64,000 bases of DNA from Lachnospiraceae bacterium (GTDB lineage Bacteria; Bacillota; Clostridia; Lachnospirales; Lachnospiraceae), in contig JAFQZU010000008.1 in assembly GCA_017405805.1 (NCBI GenBank), forward strand, positions 1 through 64,000, read 5' to 3'. The translations under genes and the position numbers were made by a program. The notes beneath the pieces are model-generated. The model was not told where the DNA came from. It ran no database searches and was given only the letters and a program-made list of their open reading frames with translations. Shown here piece after piece: positions 26,353 through 34,656 of this stretch. Positions within the stretch are counted from its first letter, which is position 1. Every line of letters starts with the position of its first letter.

Positions 26353-26931
26353 TCACCACTCCACATACTGGCGGATGACCGCAATATCTTTTCTGGCAAT
26401 TGCCAGCACCCCCGCTTCAACGCTCCCGGGCTCCTCTGCAGCCGCCGCTTTGGCTGATTTCTTCGAGCCGGCCTTCTTCGCCTTCGGATGCGCGTCAGGT
26501 TCCTCCCCGGGATCATACTGGATCCTGAGCGTCTCCGCGTCAAAATCAACCAGCGTCCCGACCATTTCCTTCACCGCTGTTCCCGCAAGGGGCCGGTAAA
26601 GTCTGATCTCCACCTTATCTCCCAGGCTGTGCTGCAGATGCCTGTCCTTGGTCAGCGTCCTTCCAAGGCCCGGACTGGATACGATCAGCGTGTAGGCATC
26701 CTGTATGTAGTCCTCCTCGTCGAGAAGATCCGAAAGCTTCCTGCTCACATTCTCGCAGTCGAGGATGTTCACGCCGCCTTCCTTGTCGATATAGACATTG
26801 AGGAAAAATTCCTTTCCCTCCTTATCATAGGAGACATCGTAGATCTCCACGCCGTACTCCGCCGCGACAGGCGCCGCGATCTCTTCCGTACGCGCTTCGA
26901 TCTTCTGTCTGCCCGTCAGTTTTCCAGCCAT
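26353..26931 (-). CDS. rimP: Ribosome maturation factor RimP
   Basis: Needed for 30S assembly. N-terminal domain (EEIAAPVAAEYGVEIYDVSYDKEGKEFFLNVYIDKEGGVNILDCENVSRKLSDLLD) followed by the SH3-like C-terminal domain (YTLIVSSPGLGRTLTKDRHLQHSLGDKVEIRLY). The 192 residues include an extra Lys/Ala-rich insert (KAKKAGSKKSAKAAAAEE, about residues 150-167). First gene of the nusA-infB operon, with a promoter about 80 bases upstream and an intervening terminator-like hairpin. Confidence 0.95.
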   Translation of the reverse strand: MAGKLTGRQKIEARTEEIAAPVAAEYGVEIYDVSYDKEGKEFFLNVYIDKEGGVNILDCENVSRKLSDLLDEEDYIQDAYTLIVSSPGLGRTLTKDRHLQHSLGDKVEIRLYRPLAGTAVKEMVGTLVDFDAETLRIQYDPGEEPDAHPKAKKAGSKKSAKAAAAEEPGSVEAGVLAIARKDIAVIRQYVEW

Positions 26932-26954
26932 ATCCGCTTCACTCCTCAGGCATC

Positions 26955-26978
26955 AAAAAAGTGGACTCGCAAGCCCAC
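26955..26978 (-). terminator. Terminator-like hairpin in the rimP leader (attenuator candidate)
   Basis: 7-bp stem GTGGGCT/AGTCCAC with a G-T pair (26961-26967 with 26972-26978, 4-base loop), followed by TTTTTTG on the minus strand. It ends about 20 bases before the rimP start codon and follows a good promoter, so it would stop transcripts of the operon unless read through. Confidence 0.7.
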
Positions 26979-27009
26979 TCACCATTAACATTACCATATT
27001 TACAGTAGA

Positions 27010-27038
27010 AAGATATCACACTATTCCCGCGATTGCAA
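27010..27038 (-). promoter_or_regulatory. Promoter of the rimP-nusA-infB operon
   Basis: TTGCAA (27033-27038) and TATCTT (27010-27015) with a 17-bp spacer on the minus strand. This gives a leader of about 70 bases holding the terminator-like hairpin. Confidence 0.6.
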
Positions 27039-27192
27039 GTCCAAAATCCCAAAAAATCCCTTATTTATAGGAAAAAACAGCCCTTCACCTGCTTTTTGTG
27101 CCCCTCCCAGGCCAAAAACTTTTAAAATATTTTCAAAAACCGCTTGCGCACATCCGAAACTTATGATAGAGTATCACTTGCAACAGAGATAT

Positions 27193-27264
27193 GGCTCGTT
27201 GGTCAAGAGGTTAAGACGCCGCCCTCTCACGGCGGAATCATGGGTTCGATTCCCGTACGAGCTG
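27193..27264 (+). tRNA. tRNA-Glu (anticodon CUC)
   Basis: Cloverleaf: acceptor GGCTCGT/ACGAGCT (one G-T pair), D arm GGTCAAGAGGTTAAGAC, anticodon stem CCGCC/GGCGG with loop CTCTCAC (anticodon CTC), T arm with GGTTCGATTCC. Discriminator G, as usual for tRNA-Glu. CCA not encoded. A weak upstream promoter (TTGCGC at 27144, TAGAGT at 27167) is possible. Confidence 0.93.
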
Positions 27265-27267
27265 CTG

Positions 27268-27295
27268 GGCACAGACGAAGGTCTGTGCCTTTTTT
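27268..27295 (+). terminator. Rho-independent terminator of tRNA-Glu
   Basis: 9-bp stem GGCACAGAC/GTCTGTGCC, GAAG tetraloop, then six T on the plus strand, immediately after the tRNA. Confidence 0.93.
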
Positions 27296-27330
27296 CTTGC
27301 CTTTGAACAGCTATAGGATGGGTGGAGCAC

Positions 27331-27562
27331 GGGAGTCCGTGTGGGGGCGGCCTCCAGACCACTCGCTAAGTCTTCCTAAGGGCCTCTGGACCGAAAGGCG
27401 GGGCAAGTCGGTAACTCGTCCTCCGCTCTGATGATCGGAGGACTCAAACATCCCTCCACACAGGGACGCGGGAGCCGCGTCCCTGCGGCCCCGCCTTTCG
27501 GTCCAGACGCCCCAACTCAGACTAAAGCTCGTTCTAAGGAGTCCGCCCCCACACGGACTCCC
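27331..27562. repeat. Nested long fold-back element
   Basis: Two perfect 20-bp inverted repeats are nested: outer 27331-27350 with 27543-27562 (starting GGGAGTCCGTGTGGGGGCGG), inner 27385-27404 with 27488-27507 (TCTGGACCGAAAGGCGGGGC). Inside lie an 8-bp hairpin GTCCTCCG/CGGAGGAC (27418-27425, 27436-27443) and an 11-bp hairpin CAGGGACGCGG/CCGCGTCCCTG (27461-27485). The stretches between outer and inner arms are only loosely complementary. Could be a miniature mobile element or a structured RNA; neither strand has a convincing ORF. Confidence 0.85.
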
Positions 27563-27905
27563 TACTCTAACAATTCCATCACGAAACTACCGACGTGGTT
27601 CCCGCTTATTTCTTGCTTCGTCGGTTCATGGAAGCATCTGGTTTGCTTCACGCATGTGCCAAAGCAGGAATCAAGGGATCATTTCCAGGTCATTTCCATT
27701 TTCTCTACCGACAATCAGCAGAAAAAGTTTGTTGCGTAGGCATATTTCACTGTCCATGCCTCGGCTGTAGACAGTCGGCAGCATCTGAAAAGGTGATTTG
27801 ACCGATGCAGGAAGGCAAAAATCAGAGTTTCGTAGGCAGAACCGGTGGTCCCACATCCCATGGAGCCGTAGATATAGCATCCTTGGGCCTTCACTGCCTT
27901 CATGG
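27563..27905. other. Intergenic stretch without a recognisable gene
   Basis: About 340 bases between two fold-back elements. Short frames exist on the minus strand (for example one of 92 codons), but they have no ribosome binding site or family signature. It may be gene debris; nothing can be assigned. Confidence 0.6.
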
Positions 27906-28009
27906 CAGAAGCCGTATAATAAGTAACCGCCGGGCCTTTTCACGCCCATAGGGGCGTGAACGAGCGAGTATAGGCGAGCGTGCCCAAGGTACTTATTATA
28001 CGGCTTCTG
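27906..28009. repeat. Palindromic element with 20-bp perfect arms
   Basis: CAGAAGCCGTATAATAAGTA (27906-27925) is exactly repeated in inverse at 27990-28009. Inside is a 9-bp hairpin TTCACGCCC/GGGCGTGAA. A partial relative (GCGCGCCCAAGGGTACTATC) follows at about 28025. It sits just after the stop of the YARHG gene, so it may also end that transcript. Its GGTACTTATT edge resembles the edges of the elements at 40.7 and 42.4 kb. Confidence 0.85.
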
Positions 28010-28040
28010 TTCTGCAGCGCACTAAGCGCGCCCAAGGGTA

Positions 28041-28964
28041 CTATCGCAGCCCTCTTTCTTCCGCAACCTCGATCAACAGCTGCCTGTTCGCATTCTCATA
28101 CTCATTGAACGCATCGCTCCCCATCTTGTCGAAGTCCTCCGGCTCGATGGTCCCGTTGTACCAGCTCTTGCTCTCGAAATAGTCCCTGAACTCCGCCATG
28201 GCAAACTTTCTGCCCCGGCGCGCATAGATCTCGTTGATGGCGAGAATGAGGTCATGATCGCTCAGAGATTCCGCTTCGCTCCTGGACAGGTAGCGGGAAT
28301 TGCTGTCGGAGATGATGTAGTCGCCGTTTCCGAGGGAAGCTGCCGTTTTCTTACGCTCCTCCTCTTCCTTCTGCTTCTTTTCTTCCTCTTCCGCTTTCTT
28401 CCGGGCGGCCTCTTCCTCCTGTTTCTTCTTCTCTTCCTCTTCCGCCTGCTTTCGGGCGGCCTCTTCCTCTTCCTGTCTCTGCCTTTCTTCCTCTTCCGCC
28501 TGTTTTCGGGCAGCTTCCTCCTGCGCGGCGGCCTGCGCCTCCTGCGCGGAAGCGTCATTTCCGGGATCCTGCGCGGTGTCCTGCTGGTTCTGCTGGTCCT
28601 GCTGTGCAGTCACGACCTGCCCGCCCTCGGAGGAACTGTTGAAGAGAGATTTGCTGCGCAGGAAGATCACGACAAAGATCACGGCGCTGATCGCGACAAG
28701 GACGCCGAGAAGGATGGTGACGGCGCCGCCGCCCCCGTGATTCTCATAATCGTCGTCATCGTCCCCGGGGACATAGTCATAGCGGTGGGAATCGGGCACA
28801 TCGTCCTGGGTGACCCGGTAGTAGGCGTCCGTGTCCTTTCCCTGCTGTGCTCCGCTCTCGCCGTCGTCGGTCCTTGCGACACCAATGATGTGGGCCCCGC
28901 ACGAAGGGCAGTATTTTCCGCCCCGCATCAGCTCTGCGCCGCATTTGCTGCAATAATACTTCAT
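28041..28964 (-). CDS. Zinc-ribbon membrane protein with C-terminal YARHG domain
   Basis: 308 residues. Order: zinc ribbon YYCSKCGAELMRGGKYCPSCGAH (residues 3-25), acidic linker, one transmembrane helix (GGAVTILLGVLVAISAVIFVVIFL, about 81-104), Gln/Asp linker, a highly charged Glu/Lys/Arg coiled region (about 140-215), then the extracytoplasmic YARHG domain (INEIYARRGRKFAMAEFRDYFESKSWY). ATG 28964 is preceded by GGAGGGAGCT, so it is chosen over 28976. It lies 20 bases after polC and is probably the last gene of that operon. Role unknown; YARHG domains occur in surface-exposed proteins. Confidence 0.85.
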   Translation of the reverse strand: MKYYCSKCGAELMRGGKYCPSCGAHIIGVARTDDGESGAQQGKDTDAYYRVTQDDVPDSHRYDYVPGDDDDDYENHGGGGAVTILLGVLVAISAVIFVVIFLRSKSLFNSSSEGGQVVTAQQDQQNQQDTAQDPGNDASAQEAQAAAQEEAARKQAEEEERQRQEEEEAARKQAEEEEKKKQEEEAARKKAEEEEKKQKEEEERKKTAASLGNGDYIISDSNSRYLSRSEAESLSDHDLILAINEIYARRGRKFAMAEFRDYFESKSWYNGTIEPEDFDKMGSDAFNEYENANRQLLIEVAEERGLR

Positions 28965-28983
28965 AGCTCCCTCCAATCCGGGA

Positions 28984-31900
28984 TCACATCAGGTCGAAGA
29001 GACTGATCTGATTGCTCTCAGGCAGGTCTCCGAGGATCCCAAGGTCGTGCATTTTCTCCAGCACTGTTTTGGATACTTTGCTGCGGTTCCAGATGTCGTC
29101 CCTGGAGATGAACGGCCCCTTTGCGGCCGCCGCGGCAAGCGCATCCGCTGCCTTTTCGCCCATGCCGTCGATGCTGGTCAGCGGCGGCATGATCTTTCCG
29201 TCCACGATCCGGCAGAGCCTGGATCCGGCGCGGTAAATGTCGATGGGTTCAAATGTAAAGCCTCTGGCGTACATCTCGCGCACGACGAGACAGTCGTCCA
29301 GGGTCGCTTCCTCTTTGGGCGTAAGCGTGTCCCGCCTGCGCTGGTACTCGTCCATCACCGCCAGAAGATGCGCCTGCCCTCTGCACATGATCTCATAGGA
29401 GAAAGCCGATGCGCGGATACTGAAATAGGCGGCGTAATAGGCCAGCGGATAGTATACCTTGCAGTACGCGATGCGCAGGGCCATCATGACATAGGCGGCC
29501 GCGTGCGCGCGCGGAAACATATATTTGATCTTGCGGCAGGAATCGATGTACCAGTCCGGTACGCCGGCGGCGATCATGGCCTCTGTCATCTCCGGCTTAA
29601 GGCCTTTGCCCTTTCGCACGGATTCCATGGTCTTGAAGGACAGGGATTTGTCCATGCCAAGGCCGATCAGATAGGACATGATGTCGTCGCGGGTGCAGAT
29701 GCAGCCGGACAGGTCCGCCTTTCCCTCCTGGATCAGGGTCTGGGCGTTGCCGAGCCACACGTCGGTCCCGTGGGACAGGCCGGAGATGCGGACCAGCTCC
29801 GACATGGTCGTGGGCCTTGTGTCGTCCAGCATGCCGATGACGAACTTGGTGCCGAATTCCGGGATCCCGAGAGACCCCACGTCGATCCCGCCGTTCTGCT
29901 CGGGCGTGATCCCAAGCGCCTCCGTCGACCGGAACAGGCTCATGACCTTGGGGTCGTCGAGCGGGATTTTGACGGGATCGAGGCCCGTCAGGTCCTGCAG
30001 CATGCGGATCATGGTGGGATCGTCGTGTCCCAGGATGTCCAGCTTGAGCAGGTTGTGGTCGATGGAGTGATAGTCAAAATGCGTCGTGATGATGTCGGTC
30101 GTCATATCGTTGGCCGGGTGCTGCACCGGGGTGAAGGTGTTGATATCCTCCCCCAGCGGCAGAACGACGATGCCGCCCGGATGCTGTCCCGTGCTGCGGC
30201 GGATCCCCGTGCAGCCGGCAAGAAGGCGCTCGATCTCGCAGTTGCGCTTGTCCTGCCCCCTCTTCTCAAAATATTTCTTTACGTAGCCGTAGGCGGTCTT
30301 GTCGGCCACCGTGGCGATGGTACCGGCCTTGAAGGTCTGCTCGTGGCCGAAGATGACCTTGGTGTAGGCGTGTGCCTTACTCTGATATTCTCCGGAGAAA
30401 TTCAGGTCGATATCCGGCTCCTTGTCCCCCTTGAAGCCCAGGAAGGTCTCGAAGGGGATGTCAAAGCCGTCCTTGCACAGCTCCGCGCCGCATCGCGGGC
30501 ACATCTTCCGGGGCATGTCGATGCCGCACCGGCCCGCATAGGAGCGCACCTCCTCCGAGTCAAAATCAGTATAGTGGCACTTCGTGCAGTAATAGTGCGG
30601 GGGCAGAGGATTGACCTCCGTGATCCCGGACATGGTCGCGACAAAAGATGACCCGACCGACCCTCTCGACCCCACGAGGTATCCGTCCTCCACGGACTTC
30701 CACACAAGCTTCTGGGCGATGATATACATGACGGAGTAGCCGTTGCTGATGATGGAATTCAGCTCTCTCTCCAGCCGCTCGCTGACGACCGGCGGCAGCG
30801 GATCCCCGTACATGGAGTGCGCTTTGCTGTAGCAGATCTCGCGCAGGTCGCTGTCGCTGTTGGGGATGACCGGCGGGCACTTGTCCGGCCGCACCGGTGA
30901 GATCGCGTCGATCATATCCGCGATCCTGCAGGGATTGTCGATGACGACCTCCTCCGCCTTGGCCGCGCCCAGATAGGAGAATTCCTGCAGCATCTCGTCT
31001 GTTGTCCGCAGGTACAGGGGCGCGGGATCTTCCGCGTCCATTCCCATGCCGTCCTGGATGATGGACCGGTAGATCTGGTCCTCCGGATCCATGAAATGGA
31101 CGTCGCCGGTGGCCACGACGGGCTTGCCGAGCGTTTCGCCCAGCTTCACGATCCGGCGGTTGAGATTCAGAAGGTCTTCCTCCGTGCGGATCTGCGGGTA
31201 GCGGTCCTGCATCCTGGGACTCTCCAGAAGGAATCGGTTGTTGTCCCTGGGCTGGATTTCCAGATAATCGTAAAAAGACGCAATGGAGGCGACGGCTTCG
31301 TCGGACCGGTCCTCCAGGATGGCCTCGAACAGTTCGCCGGCCACGCAGGCGCTGCCCACGATGATCCCTTCCCTGTGCCGCATGAGGGCGCTCTTGGGGA
31401 TCCTCGGCTTTTTATAGAACCACTTGAGGTGCGAATCGCTGACCAGCTTGTAGAGATTCACGCGGCCGGTGTTGTTTTTGGCGAGCAGGATGCAGTGATT
31501 GGTGCGAAGGCGCCTGATCGCGTCCGGATTGGCGTCGGCGGCCTCGTTTATTTTTCCGAAAGTATCGGCGCCGATCTTCGCGAGCAGGTCCAGTTCCTTT
31601 ATAAAGATCCCGGCGGTGCACTCCGCGTCGTCCACGGCCCTGTGATGGGAGCCGAGCGGCACGTTCAGGTGCTTGGCGACTGCGTCCAGCGTATACTTTG
31701 CGTGGCCGGGAAGAAGGAGTCTCGACATGCCGAGCGTATCCACCGTCGTAAAGGGCGCCTCCAGGCCGAGCCTCGCGGCGTTCGCGCGAACGAACCCTAT
31801 ATCGAAGGAGACATTGTGGCCGACGAGGACGCTTCCTTTGGCGAAATCCAGAAAACGCGGCAGCACTTTCTCGATGGGATCCGCTTCGATGACCATATCG

Positions 31901-33525
31901 TCATTGATCCCGGTCAGCTGCTGGATCCTGTAGGGAATGGGGACGCGCGGGTTCACGAAACAGGAAAAGCGATCCTTCACTTTTCCGTCCTCCACCATCA
32001 CGGCGCCAAACTCTATGATGCGGTTGTTCTCCGGCGAAAAACCGGTCGTCTCCAGGTCAAAGACCACGTAGCGGTGCGCGCCGAGCGCGTCCGTCTCCCT
32101 CTCTTCGGGGCCCAGCTCCACGCATTTTTTCAGGTCGTCCACCAGGTAGCACTCCACGCCGTAGATGATCTTGAAAAACTGCTGGGGATCCACGGGCGGG
32201 AGTCCCTCTTCCTTCCTGCGTTTGTTCTCGGCCGACAGGAGATCCTCCCGGACATGGTTTGCGTCGGGAAAAGCCTGCACGTTTCCGTGATCCGTGATGG
32301 CGATGGCGGGCATGCCCCAGGAATAGGCCCTCTTGACCAGGTCCTTGCACTCGGAGACGCCGTCCATATCGCTCATCTTGGTGTGGCAGTGAAGCTCCAC
32401 GCGCTTTCTGTCGCAGGTGTCCTTCCTCTTTTCGACAAAAGAAGGAATCCTCTGGATCCCGGTCAGAGACCCCACGACGACCTCTTTGTCAAAGGTGTCC
32501 ATGGCCGCCCTGCCCTTGATCTTCACCCAGCTTCCCTTGGACAGCTGCCCGAGCAGCTCATCCCTGTGGGAGGTGGGTACGAAGACCTTGCAGTAAATAG
32601 AATCGGTAAAGTCCGTCAGAGAGAACTTCACGATGGACCGCTCCCCGCGGATGTCCCTGGAATCGTTGGAGAGGACCTGTCCACGCAGGACCACTTCGCC
32701 GATATCGCCGATCACCTCGCTGATGGGTACGGCATCCTCCGGCACGCCCTTGCCGAAGATCACGTCGGGATCCGCGCTGCGGCTGAGGGTGAAATCTTTT
32801 TTCGCGCCGCGTCCGGTCTTTCCCTGCGCTGCTTTTCGCGCGCCAAAAGTCAGTTTTCTCGGCTCCTGCGCAGGCGCGTCCTGCGGCTTTGTCTGTGCAG
32901 CTTCCTCTCTCTGCGCCTGTTCCCGCGCCGCGCGGCCGGTGCCTTCTTCCCAGCAGAAATCGGCCTCCGCCCCCGTGAGCGGAAGCGGCTCCCGCGTGAA
33001 GTCCTCCTTCTCGCGCTCCGTGTTCTCCTTCAGCTCCACGCTGATGACGGCGCGCATGCCGCACCGGTCCCGGAAGACCCGGTTGAGCGCCTCCTCGAGA
33101 CGCTCCTGCCATCCGCGGCTCAGACACGTGTCGTCGATCTTCACGCACACGGTCTCCTCGTCCGGATAGGTGATCTCCGCGTCCTTGAAGTAGGTCCCCA
33201 TTACGTGGGAAAAGCTGCTGATCTCGCTGGCAAGCGAATCGTAGTACTCCTCCATCAGCTGCTTCGGGGTATAGAGCGCCGACAGCGTGTAGTGCTCCTC
33301 GATATATACTTCCGAGGGCGCAGCGCCGAAGACCTGCCTCTGGAGCTCTCTCTGCATCCCGTAAACGCGGTCCTTATGAATGAGGTGCCCCGAGTGCACC
33401 GAGATCTTGTAACGGGTGCGCTCCCGGTTTGTGGTCACGCGGTCGATCTCCGTCTCCTCGAACAGCGATCGAAGCTCTCCTCCCACCTTCAGCGTGGGAA
33501 ACACGTCAAAAAAAGGTTTCAGCAT
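28984..33525 (-). CDS. polC: DNA polymerase III alpha subunit, PolC type
   Basis: Replicative polymerase of low-GC Gram-positive lineages with built-in proofreading. Order: N-terminal domain, OB fold, PHP domain split around the exonuclease (VELHCHTKMSDMDGVSECKDL, about residue 375), DEDD exonuclease YVVFDLETTGFSPENN (about 483), PolC zinc site (CTKCHYT...CPRCGAEL, about 975-1010), palm aspartates in EPDIDLNFSGEYQ (about 1035), and helix-hairpin-helix region near the end. 1513 residues, slightly longer than usual because of a Lys/Glu/Arg-rich linker (about 185-260). Follows ispG with a 29-base gap. Confidence 0.98.
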   Translation of the reverse strand: MLKPFFDVFPTLKVGGELRSLFEETEIDRVTTNRERTRYKISVHSGHLIHKDRVYGMQRELQRQVFGAAPSEVYIEEHYTLSALYTPKQLMEEYYDSLASEISSFSHVMGTYFKDAEITYPDEETVCVKIDDTCLSRGWQERLEEALNRVFRDRCGMRAVISVELKENTEREKEDFTREPLPLTGAEADFCWEEGTGRAAREQAQREEAAQTKPQDAPAQEPRKLTFGARKAAQGKTGRGAKKDFTLSRSADPDVIFGKGVPEDAVPISEVIGDIGEVVLRGQVLSNDSRDIRGERSIVKFSLTDFTDSIYCKVFVPTSHRDELLGQLSKGSWVKIKGRAAMDTFDKEVVVGSLTGIQRIPSFVEKRKDTCDRKRVELHCHTKMSDMDGVSECKDLVKRAYSWGMPAIAITDHGNVQAFPDANHVREDLLSAENKRRKEEGLPPVDPQQFFKIIYGVECYLVDDLKKCVELGPEERETDALGAHRYVVFDLETTGFSPENNRIIEFGAVMVEDGKVKDRFSCFVNPRVPIPYRIQQLTGINDDMVIEADPIEKVLPRFLDFAKGSVLVGHNVSFDIGFVRANAARLGLEAPFTTVDTLGMSRLLLPGHAKYTLDAVAKHLNVPLGSHHRAVDDAECTAGIFIKELDLLAKIGADTFGKINEAADANPDAIRRLRTNHCILLAKNNTGRVNLYKLVSDSHLKWFYKKPRIPKSALMRHREGIIVGSACVAGELFEAILEDRSDEAVASIASFYDYLEIQPRDNNRFLLESPRMQDRYPQIRTEEDLLNLNRRIVKLGETLGKPVVATGDVHFMDPEDQIYRSIIQDGMGMDAEDPAPLYLRTTDEMLQEFSYLGAAKAEEVVIDNPCRIADMIDAISPVRPDKCPPVIPNSDSDLREICYSKAHSMYGDPLPPVVSERLERELNSIISNGYSVMYIIAQKLVWKSVEDGYLVGSRGSVGSSFVATMSGITEVNPLPPHYYCTKCHYTDFDSEEVRSYAGRCGIDMPRKMCPRCGAELCKDGFDIPFETFLGFKGDKEPDIDLNFSGEYQSKAHAYTKVIFGHEQTFKAGTIATVADKTAYGYVKKYFEKRGQDKRNCEIERLLAGCTGIRRSTGQHPGGIVVLPLGEDINTFTPVQHPANDMTTDIITTHFDYHSIDHNLLKLDILGHDDPTMIRMLQDLTGLDPVKIPLDDPKVMSLFRSTEALGITPEQNGGIDVGSLGIPEFGTKFVIGMLDDTRPTTMSELVRISGLSHGTDVWLGNAQTLIQEGKADLSGCICTRDDIMSYLIGLGMDKSLSFKTMESVRKGKGLKPEMTEAMIAAGVPDWYIDSCRKIKYMFPRAHAAAYVMMALRIAYCKVYYPLAYYAAYFSIRASAFSYEIMCRGQAHLLAVMDEYQRRRDTLTPKEEATLDDCLVVREMYARGFTFEPIDIYRAGSRLCRIVDGKIMPPLTSIDGMGEKAADALAAAAAKGPFISRDDIWNRSKVSKTVLEKMHDLGILGDLPESNQISLFDLM

Positions 33526-33554
33526 ACTCTGTCGTACCGTCCTAAGCCCTCACG

Positions 33555-34613
33555 TCAGGCATTCCACTTGTCCAGTTCCGCGCGCAGCGTCTCAAGGAGC
33601 GCCTCCTCGGGAACTTTTTTGATGATCTCACCCCTTCGGATGAGGAGACCTACACCGTCTCCACCCGCTATGCCCAGATCCGCCTCCCTTGCTTCTCCGG
33701 GTCCGTTCACGACGCAGCCCATGACCGCGACTTTTATGTCGAGCGGATAGGACTGCACCATCTTCTCCACCTGGTTGGCGAGCGTGATCAGGTCGATTTT
33801 GGTCCTGCCGCAGGTGGGACAGGACACCACGTCGATCCCGCCCTTCCGAAGGCCCAGGGTCTTCAGGATCTGCCTGGCGGAGCGGATCTCCTCGACGGGA
33901 TCCCCCGTGAGGGATACGCGGATGGTGTCGCCGATCCCCTGATAGAGGATGACGCCCAGGCCCACCGCGGATTTGATGTTTCCGCTGTACAGGGTCCCTG
34001 CCTCCGTGATCCCGACGTGCAGCGGGTAGTCCGTCTTCTGCGCCAGGATCTCATGGGCCCTTATGCACATCAGCACGTCAGAGGATTTGATGCTGATGAC
34101 CATGTTGTCATAGCCGCAGTCCTCGATGGTGCCGACCTTGTCCAGGGCGCTCTCGACCAGGCCCTCGGCCGTCACGCCGCCGTACTTTTCGATCAGGTCC
34201 TTCTCCAGCGAGCCGCTGTTGACGCCCACCCGGATGGGAATGCTCCGCTCCTTCGCGCAGCGCACCACCTCCGCAATCCTGTCGCGGGAGCCTATGTTGC
34301 CGGGGTTGATCCGGATCTTGTCGGCGCCGTTTTCCATGGCCAGTATGGCCATGCGGTAGTCAAAGTGGATGTCTGCCACGAGGGGGATATGGATCTGTTT
34401 GACGATCTCCCCGATCGAGGCCGCCGCCTCCTGTGTGGGGCAGGTGCAGCGCACGATCTCACAGCCCGCGCGCTCCAGGCGCAGGATCTGTTCCACGGTG
34501 GCCTTCGTGTCCTCCGTGGGCGTATTGGTCATGGACTGGATCAGGACGGGATTGCCCCCGCCGATGACGCGGTCCCCAATTTTGACGGTTTTCGTGTGAT
34601 CTCTGAAGGCCAT
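33555..34613 (-). CDS. ispG: 4-hydroxy-3-methylbut-2-enyl diphosphate synthase (IspG)
   Basis: MEP-pathway iron-sulfur enzyme converting MEcPP to HMBPP. TIM-barrel N-terminal half (ADIHFDYRMAILAMENGADKIRINPGNIG) and ferredoxin-like C-terminal half whose cluster ligands are the two Cys of CPTCGRTKIDL and the Cys of GCVVNGPGEA, plus a Glu. 352 residues. Lies between rseP and polC. With ispF and ispA in this window it shows that the organism uses the MEP route. Confidence 0.96.
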   Translation of the reverse strand: MAFRDHTKTVKIGDRVIGGGNPVLIQSMTNTPTEDTKATVEQILRLERAGCEIVRCTCPTQEAAASIGEIVKQIHIPLVADIHFDYRMAILAMENGADKIRINPGNIGSRDRIAEVVRCAKERSIPIRVGVNSGSLEKDLIEKYGGVTAEGLVESALDKVGTIEDCGYDNMVISIKSSDVLMCIRAHEILAQKTDYPLHVGITEAGTLYSGNIKSAVGLGVILYQGIGDTIRVSLTGDPVEEIRSARQILKTLGLRKGGIDVVSCPTCGRTKIDLITLANQVEKMVQSYPLDIKVAVMGCVVNGPGEAREADLGIAGGDGVGLLIRRGEIIKKVPEEALLETLRAELDKWNA

Positions 34614-34656
34614 GTATACCTCTTTCTTATGTCTTTCTTAAAGCCTCTGCCTTCTC

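Noticed and set aside
27671-27949. Small minus-strand ORF next to the fold-back elements, possibly decayed gene
   Set aside because: Fragments such as QGCYIYGS look vaguely like known enzymes, but there is no consistent frame, start site or motif. Not enough to call a pseudogene.
31096-33750. 884-codon plus-strand ORF opposite polC
   Set aside because: Antisense shadow; composition is His/Asp/Arg-rich and without domains.
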